Assembly (NCBI GenBank): GCA_012103495.1
Contig: WLWR01000010.1
Coordinates: forward strand, 1 to 18,058
Direction: 5' to 3'
From: Legionellales bacterium
Lineage (GTDB): Bacteria > Pseudomonadota > Gammaproteobacteria > WLWR01
Length of the DNA: 18,058 bases
The notes under the pieces are model-generated. The model had not been told where the DNA came from. It saw only the letters and a program-made list of their open reading frames with translations, and made no database searches. This document shows positions 1 through 7,550 of the stretch, one piece after another (the stretch's first letter is position 1; each line of letters begins with the position of its first letter). Both the position numbers and the translations under genes were made by a program.

Positions 1-804
1 ATATTGATACTCTTGCGTATGCGGATCAGCCCACCAACGTTTTGCGCGCGCCCCTTCCACCACTGCGGCATTGTCACGGTACGCCGACAATACTTCACCG
101 GGGTGCGTTTGATAGGTGTGTTGAATCATTTGAAATAACGTTTGTGCTTGTTGCACATCATCGATGGTAAACGTTGCATTGAAAATTTTATGCCGGCAAT
201 GTTCAGAATTGGCTTGAGCAAACATCATTAATTCAACATCGGTGGGATTACGATTTAATTCGGTGAACCGTTTTTGTAAGTAATCGATTTCGTCACTGCT
301 AAGTGCTAATCCCATGGTTTGATTGGCATGGGTTAACCCATTAGCACCCCCGGTTAACACATCGATGGTTTGATAGGTTTGTGGCGCTTGCGTGGCAAAC
401 AATGCCTGCGCATCGCTGACATTGGTGAGTAAGGTTTGAGTCATGCGATCATAAAGTGGCTGCAAATCAGTCAATGGTTGATCGCTAACGTACAACGTTC
501 CATGTTCAATGCGTTGAACGTCCGTCAAACCACAATGCCAAGCAATGTCGGTGGCTTTGGATGACCAAGCCGATAAAGTACCGATTCTAGGCACTGCTAA
601 ATAACCATGCGCCGGACAGTCTTGCGCCATTTGTGCTTGCAACAATTGACTTAATCGCTGGGTATTTTCTTCACTCAAGGCAGCCTTGGTCACCACAAAA
701 TAAACTTGATACGCGTTGAGGGAAGTGACCGTTGGTTTTAATTGAGCCATCAAATGTTGCAAACGAAACGCAGATAAGGCAGGCTGACCGATTAGAAATA
801 ACAT
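1..804 (-). CDS. purL: Phosphoribosylformylglycinamidine synthase PurL, N-terminal part (cut by window edge)
   Basis: PurL converts FGAR, glutamine and ATP to FGAM in cytosolic de novo purine synthesis. Only the first 268 codons are in the window; the frame stays open to base 1, whereas the large gammaproteobacterial enzyme is about 1,290 residues. Reading the minus strand from the ATG at 804 gives MLFLIGQPALSAFRLQHLMA. Further in come the family-typical VPRIGTLSAWSSKATDIA near residue 90 and DVELMMFAQANSEHCRHK near residue 200. The latter contains the conserved NSEHCRH motif of the FGAM synthase domain. An AAGGA sequence lies 10 bases before the ATG, which supports this start. The fragment covers the PurS-like N-terminal domain, the linker and the start of the synthetase domain. 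It is followed upstream by a 255-bp spacer, so it probably has its own promoter, but I saw no strong one. The identity is secure; completeness downstream cannot be judged. Confidence 0.95.
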   Translation of the reverse strand, partial: MLFLIGQPALSAFRLQHLMAQLKPTVTSLNAYQVYFVVTKAALSEENTQRLSQLLQAQMAQDCPAHGYLAVPRIGTLSAWSSKATDIAWHCGLTDVQRIEHGTLYVSDQPLTDLQPLYDRMTQTLLTNVSDAQALFATQAPQTYQTIDVLTGGANGLTHANQTMGLALSSDEIDYLQKRFTELNRNPTDVELMMFAQANSEHCRHKIFNATFTIDDVQQAQTLFQMIQHTYQTHPGEVLSAYRDNAAVVEGARAKRWWADPHTQEYQY

Positions 805-1059
805 GGAGGTATCTTCCTTCAACTCAAGCTAAATAAAAGTGTCTGCATTCTACTGAAGTTGGGTATTGATTGCCAGGCGGGTGACGGCTAGATTTTATTT
901 TGGAGATTATTTCCTACGCACGCTCCGGTACTGCTAATTTTTTGCGGTATCTCTTTTTGCTCGCAGTTTCAGCCAGTGTAATAAATGTTGATACACTCAA
1001 TGAGTGTTGTACCGTTTGTAATTTTTATACAAGCTTGTTGAAAGAGGTGGCCATGTACT
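805..1059. other. Intergenic spacer between purL and an orphan gene, with two palindromes
   Basis: This 255-bp AT-rich stretch separates the purL start from the 3' end of the orphan at 1060-2610. It should hold the purL promoter on the minus strand. The best -10 I see is TAGAAT about 40 bases before the purL ATG, without a good -35, so I do not call it. It contains a 15-bp palindrome (993-1007) and a 10-bp palindrome ACAAGCTTGT (1029-1038). There is no hairpin followed by a T-run that would make a clear terminator for the orphan, and no open frame of interest. Confidence 0.5.
993..1007. repeat. Perfect 7+1+7 palindrome, operator-like
   Basis: ACACTCA-A-TGAGTGT is a perfect inverted repeat with a single central base. 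It is too tight to fold as an RNA hairpin and so looks more like a dimeric repressor site than a terminator. It lies about 190 bp upstream of the purL ATG and 53 bp beyond the orphan stop. It does not resemble the E. coli PurR box. Its function is unknown. Confidence 0.45.
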
Positions 1060-2610
1060 TTACACGACAGTAGCCTGGCTGTACCCTTGATCTGGCTGTG
1101 TATCTTCTGTAGTAGCTTCTTTTAATTCTTTTTTACTAGCAGCAGCGGTGAAAAATCTTTGTAAAGGAAGCGCTTGTTTTGCAAATTCGCTTGGCAACCT
1201 CGATCCAAAGTTAGCCACGGATACTAAATAACTTGGCTTACCTTCTCGCCTTAAAAAGTGCTTGCAACAGATAAAAAACCATTTTATCTGCTTCCATGCC
1301 CTTTTAACGCAATTTTCCGTTTCCCAAAATTTAGGATTCTGTCTGTTTTGTTCAAATTTTTCTTCCACCTTTGTTATTTGAGCCTGTGCTTTTTCAATGT
1401 CACCGTGCATTAATAGTTTTGGCAATTCGGTAAAGCTTTTTTGAATTTCATTTAACAAATATAAAACTTTTCTTGTTGAATCATCCGGTTCAATTTGATT
1501 AATGGTGTTAACGTCTAATTTACTCAAAAAATCATCGTCAATCATTTCTTTTTGCTCCTCATCTACTTGCTCCTCATCTACCTTTTCTTGAGGGAGTTTT
1601 CGCTTAAGGTGGCCTAAGAGTTTCTCTCGAATTTTCTTGTGCTCTTGCTCAAACAATTTGGCATCTGCTGACCCCATACAATCTTCTACCAATGTACGTT
1701 TAGATAAATTACAAAGTGCTCGCTCAGTTAGCACCGTCAGTGTTTGAGGAATCTGTGCTTTTTGGTTTGCCCGAGTTGTTTGAGTAGAAACGGGCTTGCT
1801 TTCAGATGATTCAATTTTTATTTCAACCTCAGCCAAAAATGAAGCAAGCACTTCTTCATAGTTACTACATGTGTCATTAAGATTCCCGGTAAGCTTGATG
1901 AAGTTTGTTGATTCGCGTGGCAACATCAATAGAATAATTTCCCCTTGCTTACGCCGTATAGTCTTTAAGTCTTCATCAGTTGATTTCTTCTTTGATTCAT
2001 CCTGTTTTAATTCGTCCTTCAAATGGTTTACTAATTCTTCTATACTTTTGCTTGTCTGATCATCTGGTTGTCCGGTTGTTTTTGTTCCATGCTCATCAGC
2101 TGCTACCGCATCAACAACCATCGAAAAAGCTCCTTGCCGACGTCCTAACTCGCCTAGAAAACCATGAGCAACTTTTTTTAAGATAAAAGGATAGCTTTTT
2201 TCAAGTACCTGCCAAAACTCTTCGCCTGTTGGTAACTCACCACCAGATCGTGAGTTTTTCACCACCTCATCTAATAATGGTACCCCAACATCGGAAGACA
2301 CATATTGTTGAGACCTGGCTGTATAAGCTTTCAATCTCTTGGTATTTTTTATTTTTTTTGGGAGCTTTTTTATATAAGAGCTTATTTTGTTCAAGAAAAA
2401 ATTAGTTACTCTTTTTTTAATGGTCTCCGAAGTGCTTAAATGGTTGCTAGCAATTGTTTCCACATCACGCGAAACCGCCTCTATAGCCATTAATATAAAA
2501 AGTATCAAATTCGATGAACTTTGTTGCTTTGCTGCACGTTGCTTATAGAGACCCCACAATTTGGCTATGACGTCAATTGGATTAGGGTTGCCTTCAATTC
2601 TTCGGCTCAT
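1060..2610 (-). CDS. Large orphan protein, unknown function
   Basis: I do not recognise this 516-residue protein. It is highly charged and mostly helix-forming, with lysine/glutamate-rich stretches around residues 185-225, 320-360 and 405-425 that could form coiled coils. It has no signal peptide. Two short hydrophobic runs (about 34-46 and 442-450) are too short or polar for confident membrane spans. Residues 344-353 are a perfect VDEEQ duplication. The C-terminus is polar and acidic (TTEDTQPDQGYSQATVV). The frame extends upstream to a TTG at 2676, but that codon has no ribosome binding site and overlaps a predicted -35 box. The ATG at 2610 has AAGGA 11 bases upstream and follows a good promoter, so I start there. 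It lies between purL and dciA, is more AT-rich than the core genes, and is divergent from dciA. A secreted host-directed effector is possible but is inference only. Confidence 0.75.
   Translation of the reverse strand: MSRRIEGNPNPIDVIAKLWGLYKQRAAKQQSSSNLILFILMAIEAVSRDVETIASNHLSTSETIKKRVTNFFLNKISSYIKKLPKKIKNTKRLKAYTARSQQYVSSDVGVPLLDEVVKNSRSGGELPTGEEFWQVLEKSYPFILKKVAHGFLGELGRRQGAFSMVVDAVAADEHGTKTTGQPDDQTSKSIEELVNHLKDELKQDESKKKSTDEDLKTIRRKQGEIILLMLPRESTNFIKLTGNLNDTCSNYEEVLASFLAEVEIKIESSESKPVSTQTTRANQKAQIPQTLTVLTERALCNLSKRTLVEDCMGSADAKLFEQEHKKIREKLLGHLKRKLPQEKVDEEQVDEEQKEMIDDDFLSKLDVNTINQIEPDDSTRKVLYLLNEIQKSFTELPKLLMHGDIEKAQAQITKVEEKFEQNRQNPKFWETENCVKRAWKQIKWFFICCKHFLRREGKPSYLVSVANFGSRLPSEFAKQALPLQRFFTAAASKKELKEATTEDTQPDQGYSQATVV
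1552..1581 (-). repeat. Exact tandem duplication of 15 bp inside the orphan gene
   Basis: On the plus strand TTGCTCCTCATCTAC occurs twice head to tail with no mismatch. It encodes VDEEQ-VDEEQ at residues 344-353 of the orphan. Perfect identity suggests a recent duplication, probably by replication slippage. Confidence 0.85.
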
Positions 2611-2646
2611 TTTAGAAAGAGTCCTTAATACATACGGGGGAGCACT

Positions 2647-2676
2647 AGCATACCAAATTCCACTAAAAATGTGCAA
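2647..2676 (-). promoter_or_regulatory. Predicted sigma-70 promoter of the orphan gene
   Basis: On the minus strand TTGCAC (2676-2671), an 18-base spacer and TATGCT (2652-2647) form a promoter. The spacer ends in TGG, giving an extended -10. Transcription would start near 2640, leaving a leader of about 30 bases before the ATG at 2610. The -35 box coincides with the alternative TTG start at 2676, which argues against that start. Confidence 0.6.
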
Positions 2677-2680
2677 TAAT
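2672..2680 (+). promoter_or_regulatory. Possible extended -10 element for dciA
   Basis: TGCAATAAT matches the extended -10 consensus (TGnTATAAT) except for one base. It would start transcription near 2687, 28 bases before the dciA ATG. There is no good -35. It overlaps the -35 of the divergent orphan promoter. Confidence 0.35.
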
Positions 2681-2714
2681 GTTTGTCTTTATTGGCCCAG
2701 ACTGAACCTGTTGC

Positions 2715-3146
2715 ATGAAACAATTACTCAATCATTCCGGTGGTAAATTACAATATTTGTTGCAGAGAACATCTGAATTAGACATATTAAACAATACCTT
2801 ACGTGGTTATCTACCCGCAGAACTAGTCGAGCATGTTTGGGTTACCAACATTCGACAAGGTTGCCTAATTCTAGCCACTCACAACGCCACTTGGGGAACT
2901 CACCTGCGCTATTTGTTACCATCCCTGCGTGACGCATTGCGTCGCGATGGCATTTTGCCAAATTTAACCGAGATTCAATATATTGTTCGCCCTGCAATAT
3001 CGGCAGCAGTTTCACCCACCAGCACCTTGCCTACCCCGCAGTTAACACCAACCACGCGTCGTGAACTCACGCAGGCAGCGCAATTTTTACCCGCACCCTT
3101 GCAACAAGCTTTGTTGCACTTGGCGCGAGAAAAAACAGAAAAGTAA
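2715..3146 (+). CDS. dciA: DciA-like DUF721 protein, replicative helicase partner
   Basis: This 143-residue protein has the DUF721/DciA pattern. An N-terminal helical stretch is followed by LPAELVEHVWVTNIRQGCLI (residues 33-52), then ATWGTHLRYLLPSLRDALR (58-76) and IQYIVRP (87-93), which together match the KH-like fold of the family. After a proline/threonine-rich linker (about 98-115), a helical tail ends in LQQALLHLAREKTEK. DciA is known to interact with and help load the replicative helicase DnaB in bacteria lacking DnaC/DnaI. Its position beside lpxC is typical of gammaproteobacteria, where it often lies between lpxC and secA. Here it is convergent with lpxC and secA is not present. No clear Shine-Dalgarno precedes the ATG, so the start is moderately sure. 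The gene symbol is assigned by family and context. Confidence 0.8.
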   Translation: MKQLLNHSGGKLQYLLQRTSELDILNNTLRGYLPAELVEHVWVTNIRQGCLILATHNATWGTHLRYLLPSLRDALRRDGILPNLTEIQYIVRPAISAAVSPTSTLPTPQLTPTTRRELTQAAQFLPAPLQQALLHLAREKTEK

Positions 3147-3154
3147 CCGGTTTG

Positions 3155-3175
3155 CCAATGCTCACCACGCATTGG
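3155..3175. repeat. Perfect 7-bp stem hairpin downstream of dciA
   Basis: CCAATGC, the 7-base loop TCACCAC, and GCATTGG form a perfect hairpin 8 bases after the dciA stop. No T-run follows on either strand, so it is not a canonical rho-independent terminator. It may protect the dciA mRNA 3' end or mark a repeat element. Confidence 0.5.
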
Positions 3176-3185
3176 ATCAGCAACA

Positions 3186-3243
3186 ACCATTCACCAACCT
3201 GCGCCAAAGATGACTCTTTAGCAAGATTTAAACTTGTGGGGCA
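3186..3243. repeat. Palindromic intergenic repeat, copy A (downstream of lpxC)
   Basis: This copy begins AACCATTCACCAACC, then has a small hairpin, GCCAAAGA-TGAC-TCTTTAGC (3203-3222), and continues GATTTAAACTTGTGGGGCA. The whole order matches copy B at 4220-4283 with substitutions and a 6-base gap. On the minus strand the stem is 8 bp with one G-U pair and lies about 55-75 bases beyond the lpxC stop. It could serve as a weak transcription stop for lpxC, but there is no T-run. Confidence 0.5.
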
Positions 3244-3275
3244 TCAGCTATAACGATGGGTTTATTATCATAACC

Positions 3276-4178
3276 TCAGGCAGCAACAGCCCACTGATAA
3301 TCCAAGGGCGCGGGACAACCGTCAAAATTCACCAATTCCCAAGCACTGGGATCGGCTAACACGGCTTGTACCAAGTCATAAGTTAAAGAATGGCCAGCTT
3401 TATAAGCGCGGTATTCACCGAGAACACTGTATCCCAGCAATGATAAATCACCAAAAGCATCCAAAATTTTGTGTTTAACAAATTCATCTGGATAACGCAA
3501 ACCATCTTCATTTAACACTTGTTGGTCATCCAACACAATGGCATTTTCCAAACTGCCACCCAAGGCTAAGTTCATCGCTTTTAATTGTTCATACTCGTGT
3601 AAAAAACCAAACGTACGTGCTCGGCTAATGTCTTTTAAATAGGACATCGTAGAAAAATCAAACACCGCTCGTTGTGGTCCGGCTTGAATCACTGGGTGAT
3701 CAAAGTCAATGGTCACATCAAAGCGCAATCCATTTTCCAGTGGATTCAACTCCGCCATCTTGTCACCTTGAGTCACCCGAACCGTGCGCTTGACGCGCAA
3801 AAATTGTTTTACCTGCGATTGTTCGACCGCACCAGCCGATTGCAATAAAAAGATAAATGGCTCAGCACTGCCATCCATGATAGGAATTTCCGCACCATCG
3901 ACATCAATCAATACCTTATCAATGCCAAATCCCGCCAACGCAGACAATAAATGTTCTACCGTGCCTATGCGGGTTTGATCATTTCCTAGCGCCGTGCACA
4001 ATTGAGTATCCACCACCTGTTGCACACCCGCAGGAATATCCACGCCACAATCGGTACGCCGAAACATAATACCACTGTCCTCCGGTGCCGGAGATAAGGT
4101 GACACAAATGGATTGGCCGGAATGGATGCCGACGCCTTGTGCCTGCACCTGATTTCTAATTGTACGTTGCTTAGCCAT
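3276..4178 (-). CDS. lpxC: UDP-3-O-acyl-N-acetylglucosamine deacetylase LpxC
   Basis: LpxC is the zinc enzyme of the committed step in lipid A synthesis; it deacetylates UDP-3-O-acyl-GlcNAc in the cytosol. The protein has 300 residues, close to the family norm. It shows GVGIHSG (15-21), TVEHLLSALAG (73-83), IPIMDGSAEPF (98-108), KHKILDAFGDLSLLG (235-249) and AGHSLT (261-266). By homology H76, H236 and D240 bind zinc, E75 acts as base and H263 is catalytic; all are present. The ATG at 4178 has GGAGG five bases upstream. The frame can be read from a TTG one codon earlier, which I reject. The gene follows ftsZ in the same direction, as in the classical division/cell-wall cluster, but a palindromic element sits in the 116-bp gap, so it may be partly uncoupled from ftsZ. 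Confidence 0.98.
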   Translation of the reverse strand: MAKQRTIRNQVQAQGVGIHSGQSICVTLSPAPEDSGIMFRRTDCGVDIPAGVQQVVDTQLCTALGNDQTRIGTVEHLLSALAGFGIDKVLIDVDGAEIPIMDGSAEPFIFLLQSAGAVEQSQVKQFLRVKRTVRVTQGDKMAELNPLENGLRFDVTIDFDHPVIQAGPQRAVFDFSTMSYLKDISRARTFGFLHEYEQLKAMNLALGGSLENAIVLDDQQVLNEDGLRYPDEFVKHKILDAFGDLSLLGYSVLGEYRAYKAGHSLTYDLVQAVLADPSAWELVNFDGCPAPLDYQWAVAA

Positions 4179-4219
4179 CAAATCCTCCGCTAAGAATACT
4201 TTAAATCATCAATAAACAT

Positions 4220-4283
4220 AACCATTCACCACCGTTCAAGATGCGTCAAAGCTGACTTTGAGATTTGAAATTTTGGTGAATAG
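4220..4283. repeat. Palindromic intergenic repeat, copy B (between ftsZ and lpxC)
   Basis: Three nested inverted repeats share one centre: ATTCACCA (4224-4231) with TGGTGAAT (4274-4281), TTCAA (4235-4239) with TTGAA (4265-4269), and TCAAAG (4246-4251) with CTTTGA (4256-4261) around a CTGA loop. It lies between ftsZ and lpxC and could fold in the ftsZ-lpxC transcript. It is a diverged relative of copy A at 3186-3243. Confidence 0.6.
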
Positions 4284-4294
4284 ATACCAATAAA

Positions 4295-5500
4295 TTATGC
4301 TTCTTCTTGCTGTTTGCGCCGTAAAAAAGCGGGGATATCTAAATATTCAACATCAGCACCTTGATCAGCAGGATTGGTACTGGCTGGTGTCGTTGGGGTT
4401 TGTCCTTGTTTGCGGATCACGGTTGGACGTTCCAATTGTTGGTAATCCAACGCCCCATCACGTCGAGTGGCATTGCTAGTATTGAGTAAATGACTGGTAC
4501 GCATTTTATTGCCGACACGCGTGTTCGTTTGTGATTGTCCCAAACCCGTGACAATCACCGTCACCCGCAATTCATCACTCATGTTGGAATCAATCACGGT
4601 ACCCACAACCACCGTGGCATCATCAGAAATGAACCCTTTGACCACTTCACCCACTTCTTCGAATTCTCCAATAGACATATCCATGCCCGCAGTGATATTG
4701 ACTAATACCCCACGTGCACCAGACAAATCCACATCTTCCAGCAAAGGACTGGCAACCGCTGCTTCAGCAGCCAAACGTGCGCGGTCTTCACCATTGGCAC
4801 TACCACTGCCCATCATCGCCATGCCCATTTCCGACATCACCGTGCGCACATCGGCAAAGTCCACATTGATCAACCCTGGACGGGTGATTAAATCAGCGAT
4901 TCCTTGTACCGCGCCTAGTAATACATTATTGGCAGCTTTAAACGCATTCAGTAAGGAAACATTTTTTCCTAACACGCTGAGTAATTTATTGTTAGGAATG
5001 GTAATTAAAGAATCCACATGCGCACTTAAATTACGCAAACCTTCATCAGCAACCACAGAACGTTGTCGCCCTTCAAAACTAAAAGGCCGGGTGACCACCG
5101 CCACGGTTAAAATACCCAGTTCTTTAGCAATTTGTGCCACCACCGGCGCCGCACCGGTACCGGTTCCCCCGCCCATGCCAGCGGTAATAAAAACCATATC
5201 GGATCCATTGAGTAATTCTTTGAGACGCTCGCGGTCTTCTTCCGCAGATTGACGACCCACCTCTGGATTGGCGCCAGCGCCTAATCCTTTGGTAATTTGC
5301 TCGCCCAATTGAATTTTGACGGAGGCATTGGAATTTTGTAAGGCTTGAGAATCGGTATTGGCACAAACAAATTCAACTTGTTCAAGGCTCTGACTAAGCA
5401 TTTGTTCCAACATATGCTCAACGGCATTACCGCCGCCGCCACCCACACCAATCACTTTAATCACTGCTTGTTTCTGGTTACCGTCCATTAGTTCAAACAT
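4295..5500 (-). CDS. ftsZ: Cell division protein FtsZ
   Basis: FtsZ is the tubulin-like GTPase that forms the Z-ring. In 401 residues it shows the glycine-rich N-terminal GTP-binding loop (VIGVGGGGGNAV), the tubulin signature GGGTGTG (110-116), the T7 synergy loop NVDFAD (212-217), a variable linker rich in T, P and Q, and the conserved C-terminal peptide YLDIPAFLRR, which binds FtsA and ZipA. Four residues beyond a typical end (QQEEA) are polar. I start at the ATG at 5500 (MFELMDG...), which has AGGAG nine bases upstream and resembles the E. coli start MFEPMEL. The ATG at 5509 directly abuts that AGGAG and is unlikely. It lies 64 bases after ftsA and before lpxC, the standard cluster order. 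Confidence 0.98.
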   Translation of the reverse strand: MFELMDGNQKQAVIKVIGVGGGGGNAVEHMLEQMLSQSLEQVEFVCANTDSQALQNSNASVKIQLGEQITKGLGAGANPEVGRQSAEEDRERLKELLNGSDMVFITAGMGGGTGTGAAPVVAQIAKELGILTVAVVTRPFSFEGRQRSVVADEGLRNLSAHVDSLITIPNNKLLSVLGKNVSLLNAFKAANNVLLGAVQGIADLITRPGLINVDFADVRTVMSEMGMAMMGSGSANGEDRARLAAEAAVASPLLEDVDLSGARGVLVNITAGMDMSIGEFEEVGEVVKGFISDDATVVVGTVIDSNMSDELRVTVIVTGLGQSQTNTRVGNKMRTSHLLNTSNATRRDGALDYQQLERPTVIRKQGQTPTTPASTNPADQGADVEYLDIPAFLRRKQQEEA

Positions 5501-5564
5501 TTGGAACATCTCCTAAGCGAGCTTAAAAAAAAAGAAGTTAGTCTAACACAAAATCACTTAATGT

Positions 5565-6803
5565 CTAAAAATTACCCTGAAACCATTCGCGCATTCGTCG
5601 CCACACGCCGGTCAGCCCACTATTGAATTGCGATTGAAAAGAAACACCATCTTGTTGCAATTGCCAACCATGCAGTAATAACCCAATCCCCGTGGCGTAA
5701 ATTGGATTGTTGATCACTTCACTCAACCCATTGACATTGGTTGGGGCCCCCAATCGTACTGGCGTTTGAAAAACTTGTTCAGCCAACGCCGTGGCACCGT
5801 TGACTTTTGCCGCACCGCCGGTGAGCACAATGCCAGAAGCAATCAATTCTTCAAACCCACTGCGACGTAATTCATTTTGTATCAAATTAAATAATTCTTC
5901 ATAGCGAGCAGCAACCACTTCGGCCAACATTTCGGAAGAAATTGTGGTTTCCGGACGTTCATTGGCACTGGGCACTGCAATCGATTCATTCGATACCGCC
6001 GCATCACGCAAAACACTGGCATACCGTAATTTAATATTTTCCGCCGCTTGCGTGGGGGTACGAAAAGCAATGGCAATATCATTCGTAACTTGATTACCAG
6101 CAATCGGTAATACGGCTGTGTGACGAATAGCACCTTCGGTAAACAAAGCAATGTCAGTGGTCCCCCCACCGATATCCACTAAACACACACCCAATTCTTT
6201 TTCATCTTCAGTCAACACGGCATGGCTAGAAGCTAATTGTTCCAAAATAACATCAGCCGCATCCAATCCACAGCGACGCACACACTTAACAATATTTTGC
6301 GCGGCACTAACCGCACCGGTCACCATGTGAACTTTGGCTTCCAGCCGCACACCGGACATACCAATGGGTTCGCGAATGCCTGCTTGATCATCGACGATAA
6401 ATTCTTGCGGCAACACATGCAGGATTTTTTGATCGGCTGGAATAGCCACCGCTTGCGCCGCTTCAAGCACCCGGGCAACATCGGCCGAAGTGACTTCATA
6501 ATCTTTGATAGGCACGATGCCATGAGAATTAAAACTACTGATATGACTGCCCGCAATGCCGGTAAACGCTGAATGTATTTCACATCCGGCCATTAATTCG
6601 GCTTCTTCCGCCGCACGTTGAATTGATTGCACCGTCGCTTCAATATTCACCACCACTCCACGTTTTAATCCTCGTGAAGGATGCGAACCAATACCAATGA
6701 CATCCATCTGACCATCTGCGGTCATTTCACCGACAATGGCCACGACCTTTGAAGTACCGATATCCAAACCTACGATTAAATTTTTATCTGGTTTTTTCGC
6801 CAT
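5565..6803 (-). CDS. ftsA: Cell division protein FtsA
   Basis: FtsA is the actin-like ATPase that anchors FtsZ filaments to the inner membrane and recruits later division proteins. The 412-residue sequence shows the phosphate-1 motif LIVGLDIGTSKV (9-20), the 1C subdomain region including AFTGIAGSHISS (79-90), phosphate-2 VDIGGGTTDIAL (209-220) and the adenosine motif GIVLTGGAAKVNG (324-336). The C-terminal amphipathic helix GVWRRMREWFQGNF, the membrane-targeting sequence, is intact. The ATG at 6803 has AGGTGG nine bases upstream. It is 40 bases after ftsQ and 64 bases before ftsZ, consistent with one operon. Confidence 0.98.
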   Translation of the reverse strand: MAKKPDKNLIVGLDIGTSKVVAIVGEMTADGQMDVIGIGSHPSRGLKRGVVVNIEATVQSIQRAAEEAELMAGCEIHSAFTGIAGSHISSFNSHGIVPIKDYEVTSADVARVLEAAQAVAIPADQKILHVLPQEFIVDDQAGIREPIGMSGVRLEAKVHMVTGAVSAAQNIVKCVRRCGLDAADVILEQLASSHAVLTEDEKELGVCLVDIGGGTTDIALFTEGAIRHTAVLPIAGNQVTNDIAIAFRTPTQAAENIKLRYASVLRDAAVSNESIAVPSANERPETTISSEMLAEVVAARYEELFNLIQNELRRSGFEELIASGIVLTGGAAKVNGATALAEQVFQTPVRLGAPTNVNGLSEVINNPIYATGIGLLLHGWQLQQDGVSFQSQFNSGLTGVWRRMREWFQGNF

Positions 6804-6843
6804 AGAATCACGCCACCTAATCTGTTAGAACCCATTCAAATGA

Positions 6844-7539
6844 TTACTGCCACCGCACTGCAAGGCCGTCAGGATAGCGCAAATCAATGGACTCGGCTAC
6901 TCGTGCGTGGTCAGCAAATAATTGATCATGCACTGCAATGAATCGTTTCAAGCGACGTATGGGTTTTTCCTTACCTAAAATCAATTCGCTACCATTGTTT
7001 AAACGCACCGTCCACGCATATCGATGGGACACCTTGACCTGCGCGATCCTCAAATCAACCACCGTCAATATCTGATCCATCTCACGATAAGTTCGAAAGA
7101 TTTGTCGTTCCATGCCGGCAGGACCACTTAATATGGGCAAATCCTGTGGGAAAGTGTCACTGGCAGGGAAAAATAATTCCCCTTGCGGATTAAACAGTGC
7201 TTGATGTCCCCAGCGGACAACCGCCACCTGCTCAGTAAAACGAATGTGTACCGTATCCGGCCAAATGCGTTGCACCATCACATCGTCTATCCAGGCAATT
7301 TGTAAAATACGCTGCTTAAGCGCATTGACCGGCAACCCGAAAAAACTTTTTTGCAAATATGGGGTGATGGCTTGAGTTAACTCTTGTTGAGTCACTTTTT
7401 GATAAGTCGCTTCAACCTTGATATGGCGAATGGGGAAATGATGACTGTGAGTCAGCCAAGACCATAGACCACCCACGACGATTAGCAATAGCCCCATCAT
7501 CATTAAATAACGATATTTTTTGATTTGAATCCACACCAT
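6844..7539 (-). CDS. ftsQ: Cell division protein FtsQ
   Basis: FtsQ is the bitopic divisome protein that joins FtsB and FtsL in the periplasm. The 231 residues begin with a short cytoplasmic segment (MVWIQIKKYRY) and one membrane span (about 12-29). A POTRA domain follows (about 35-103: FPIRHIKVEATYQKVTQQEL...WIDDVMVQRIWPDTVHIRF), then the FtsQ beta domain ending DLRYPDGLAVRWQ. It is shorter than E. coli FtsQ (276) because both the cytoplasmic head and the C-terminal tail are trimmed; all domains are present. The Shine-Dalgarno is weak (AGG ten bases before the ATG), and the gene starts 11 bases after the ddl stop, so translational coupling to ddl is likely. Confidence 0.93.
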   Translation of the reverse strand: MVWIQIKKYRYLMMMGLLLIVVGGLWSWLTHSHHFPIRHIKVEATYQKVTQQELTQAITPYLQKSFFGLPVNALKQRILQIAWIDDVMVQRIWPDTVHIRFTEQVAVVRWGHQALFNPQGELFFPASDTFPQDLPILSGPAGMERQIFRTYREMDQILTVVDLRIAQVKVSHRYAWTVRLNNGSELILGKEKPIRRLKRFIAVHDQLFADHARVAESIDLRYPDGLAVRWQ

Positions 7540-7550
7540 TTGTTCGCAAC

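Noticed and set aside
2611..2676. N-terminal extension of the left orphan from the TTG at 2676
   Set aside because: It has no ribosome binding site, and the TTG lies in the -35 box of the best promoter. The ATG at 2610 with AAGGA upstream is better supported.
2975..3190. 71-codon minus-strand frame over the dciA 3' end
   Set aside because: It is antisense to DciA, rich in Cys/Ala/Gly from the complementary frame, and has no start signal.
4509..5252. 247-codon plus-strand open frame antisense to ftsZ
   Set aside because: It lies wholly within ftsZ, is low in complexity (Ser/Thr/Pro-rich from the complementary codon pattern), and has no ribosome binding site. Long antisense frames over ftsZ are a frequent artefact.
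6237..6572. 111-codon plus-strand frame inside ftsA
   Set aside because: It is fully antisense to the well-conserved ftsA coding sequence and has no recognisable protein pattern.
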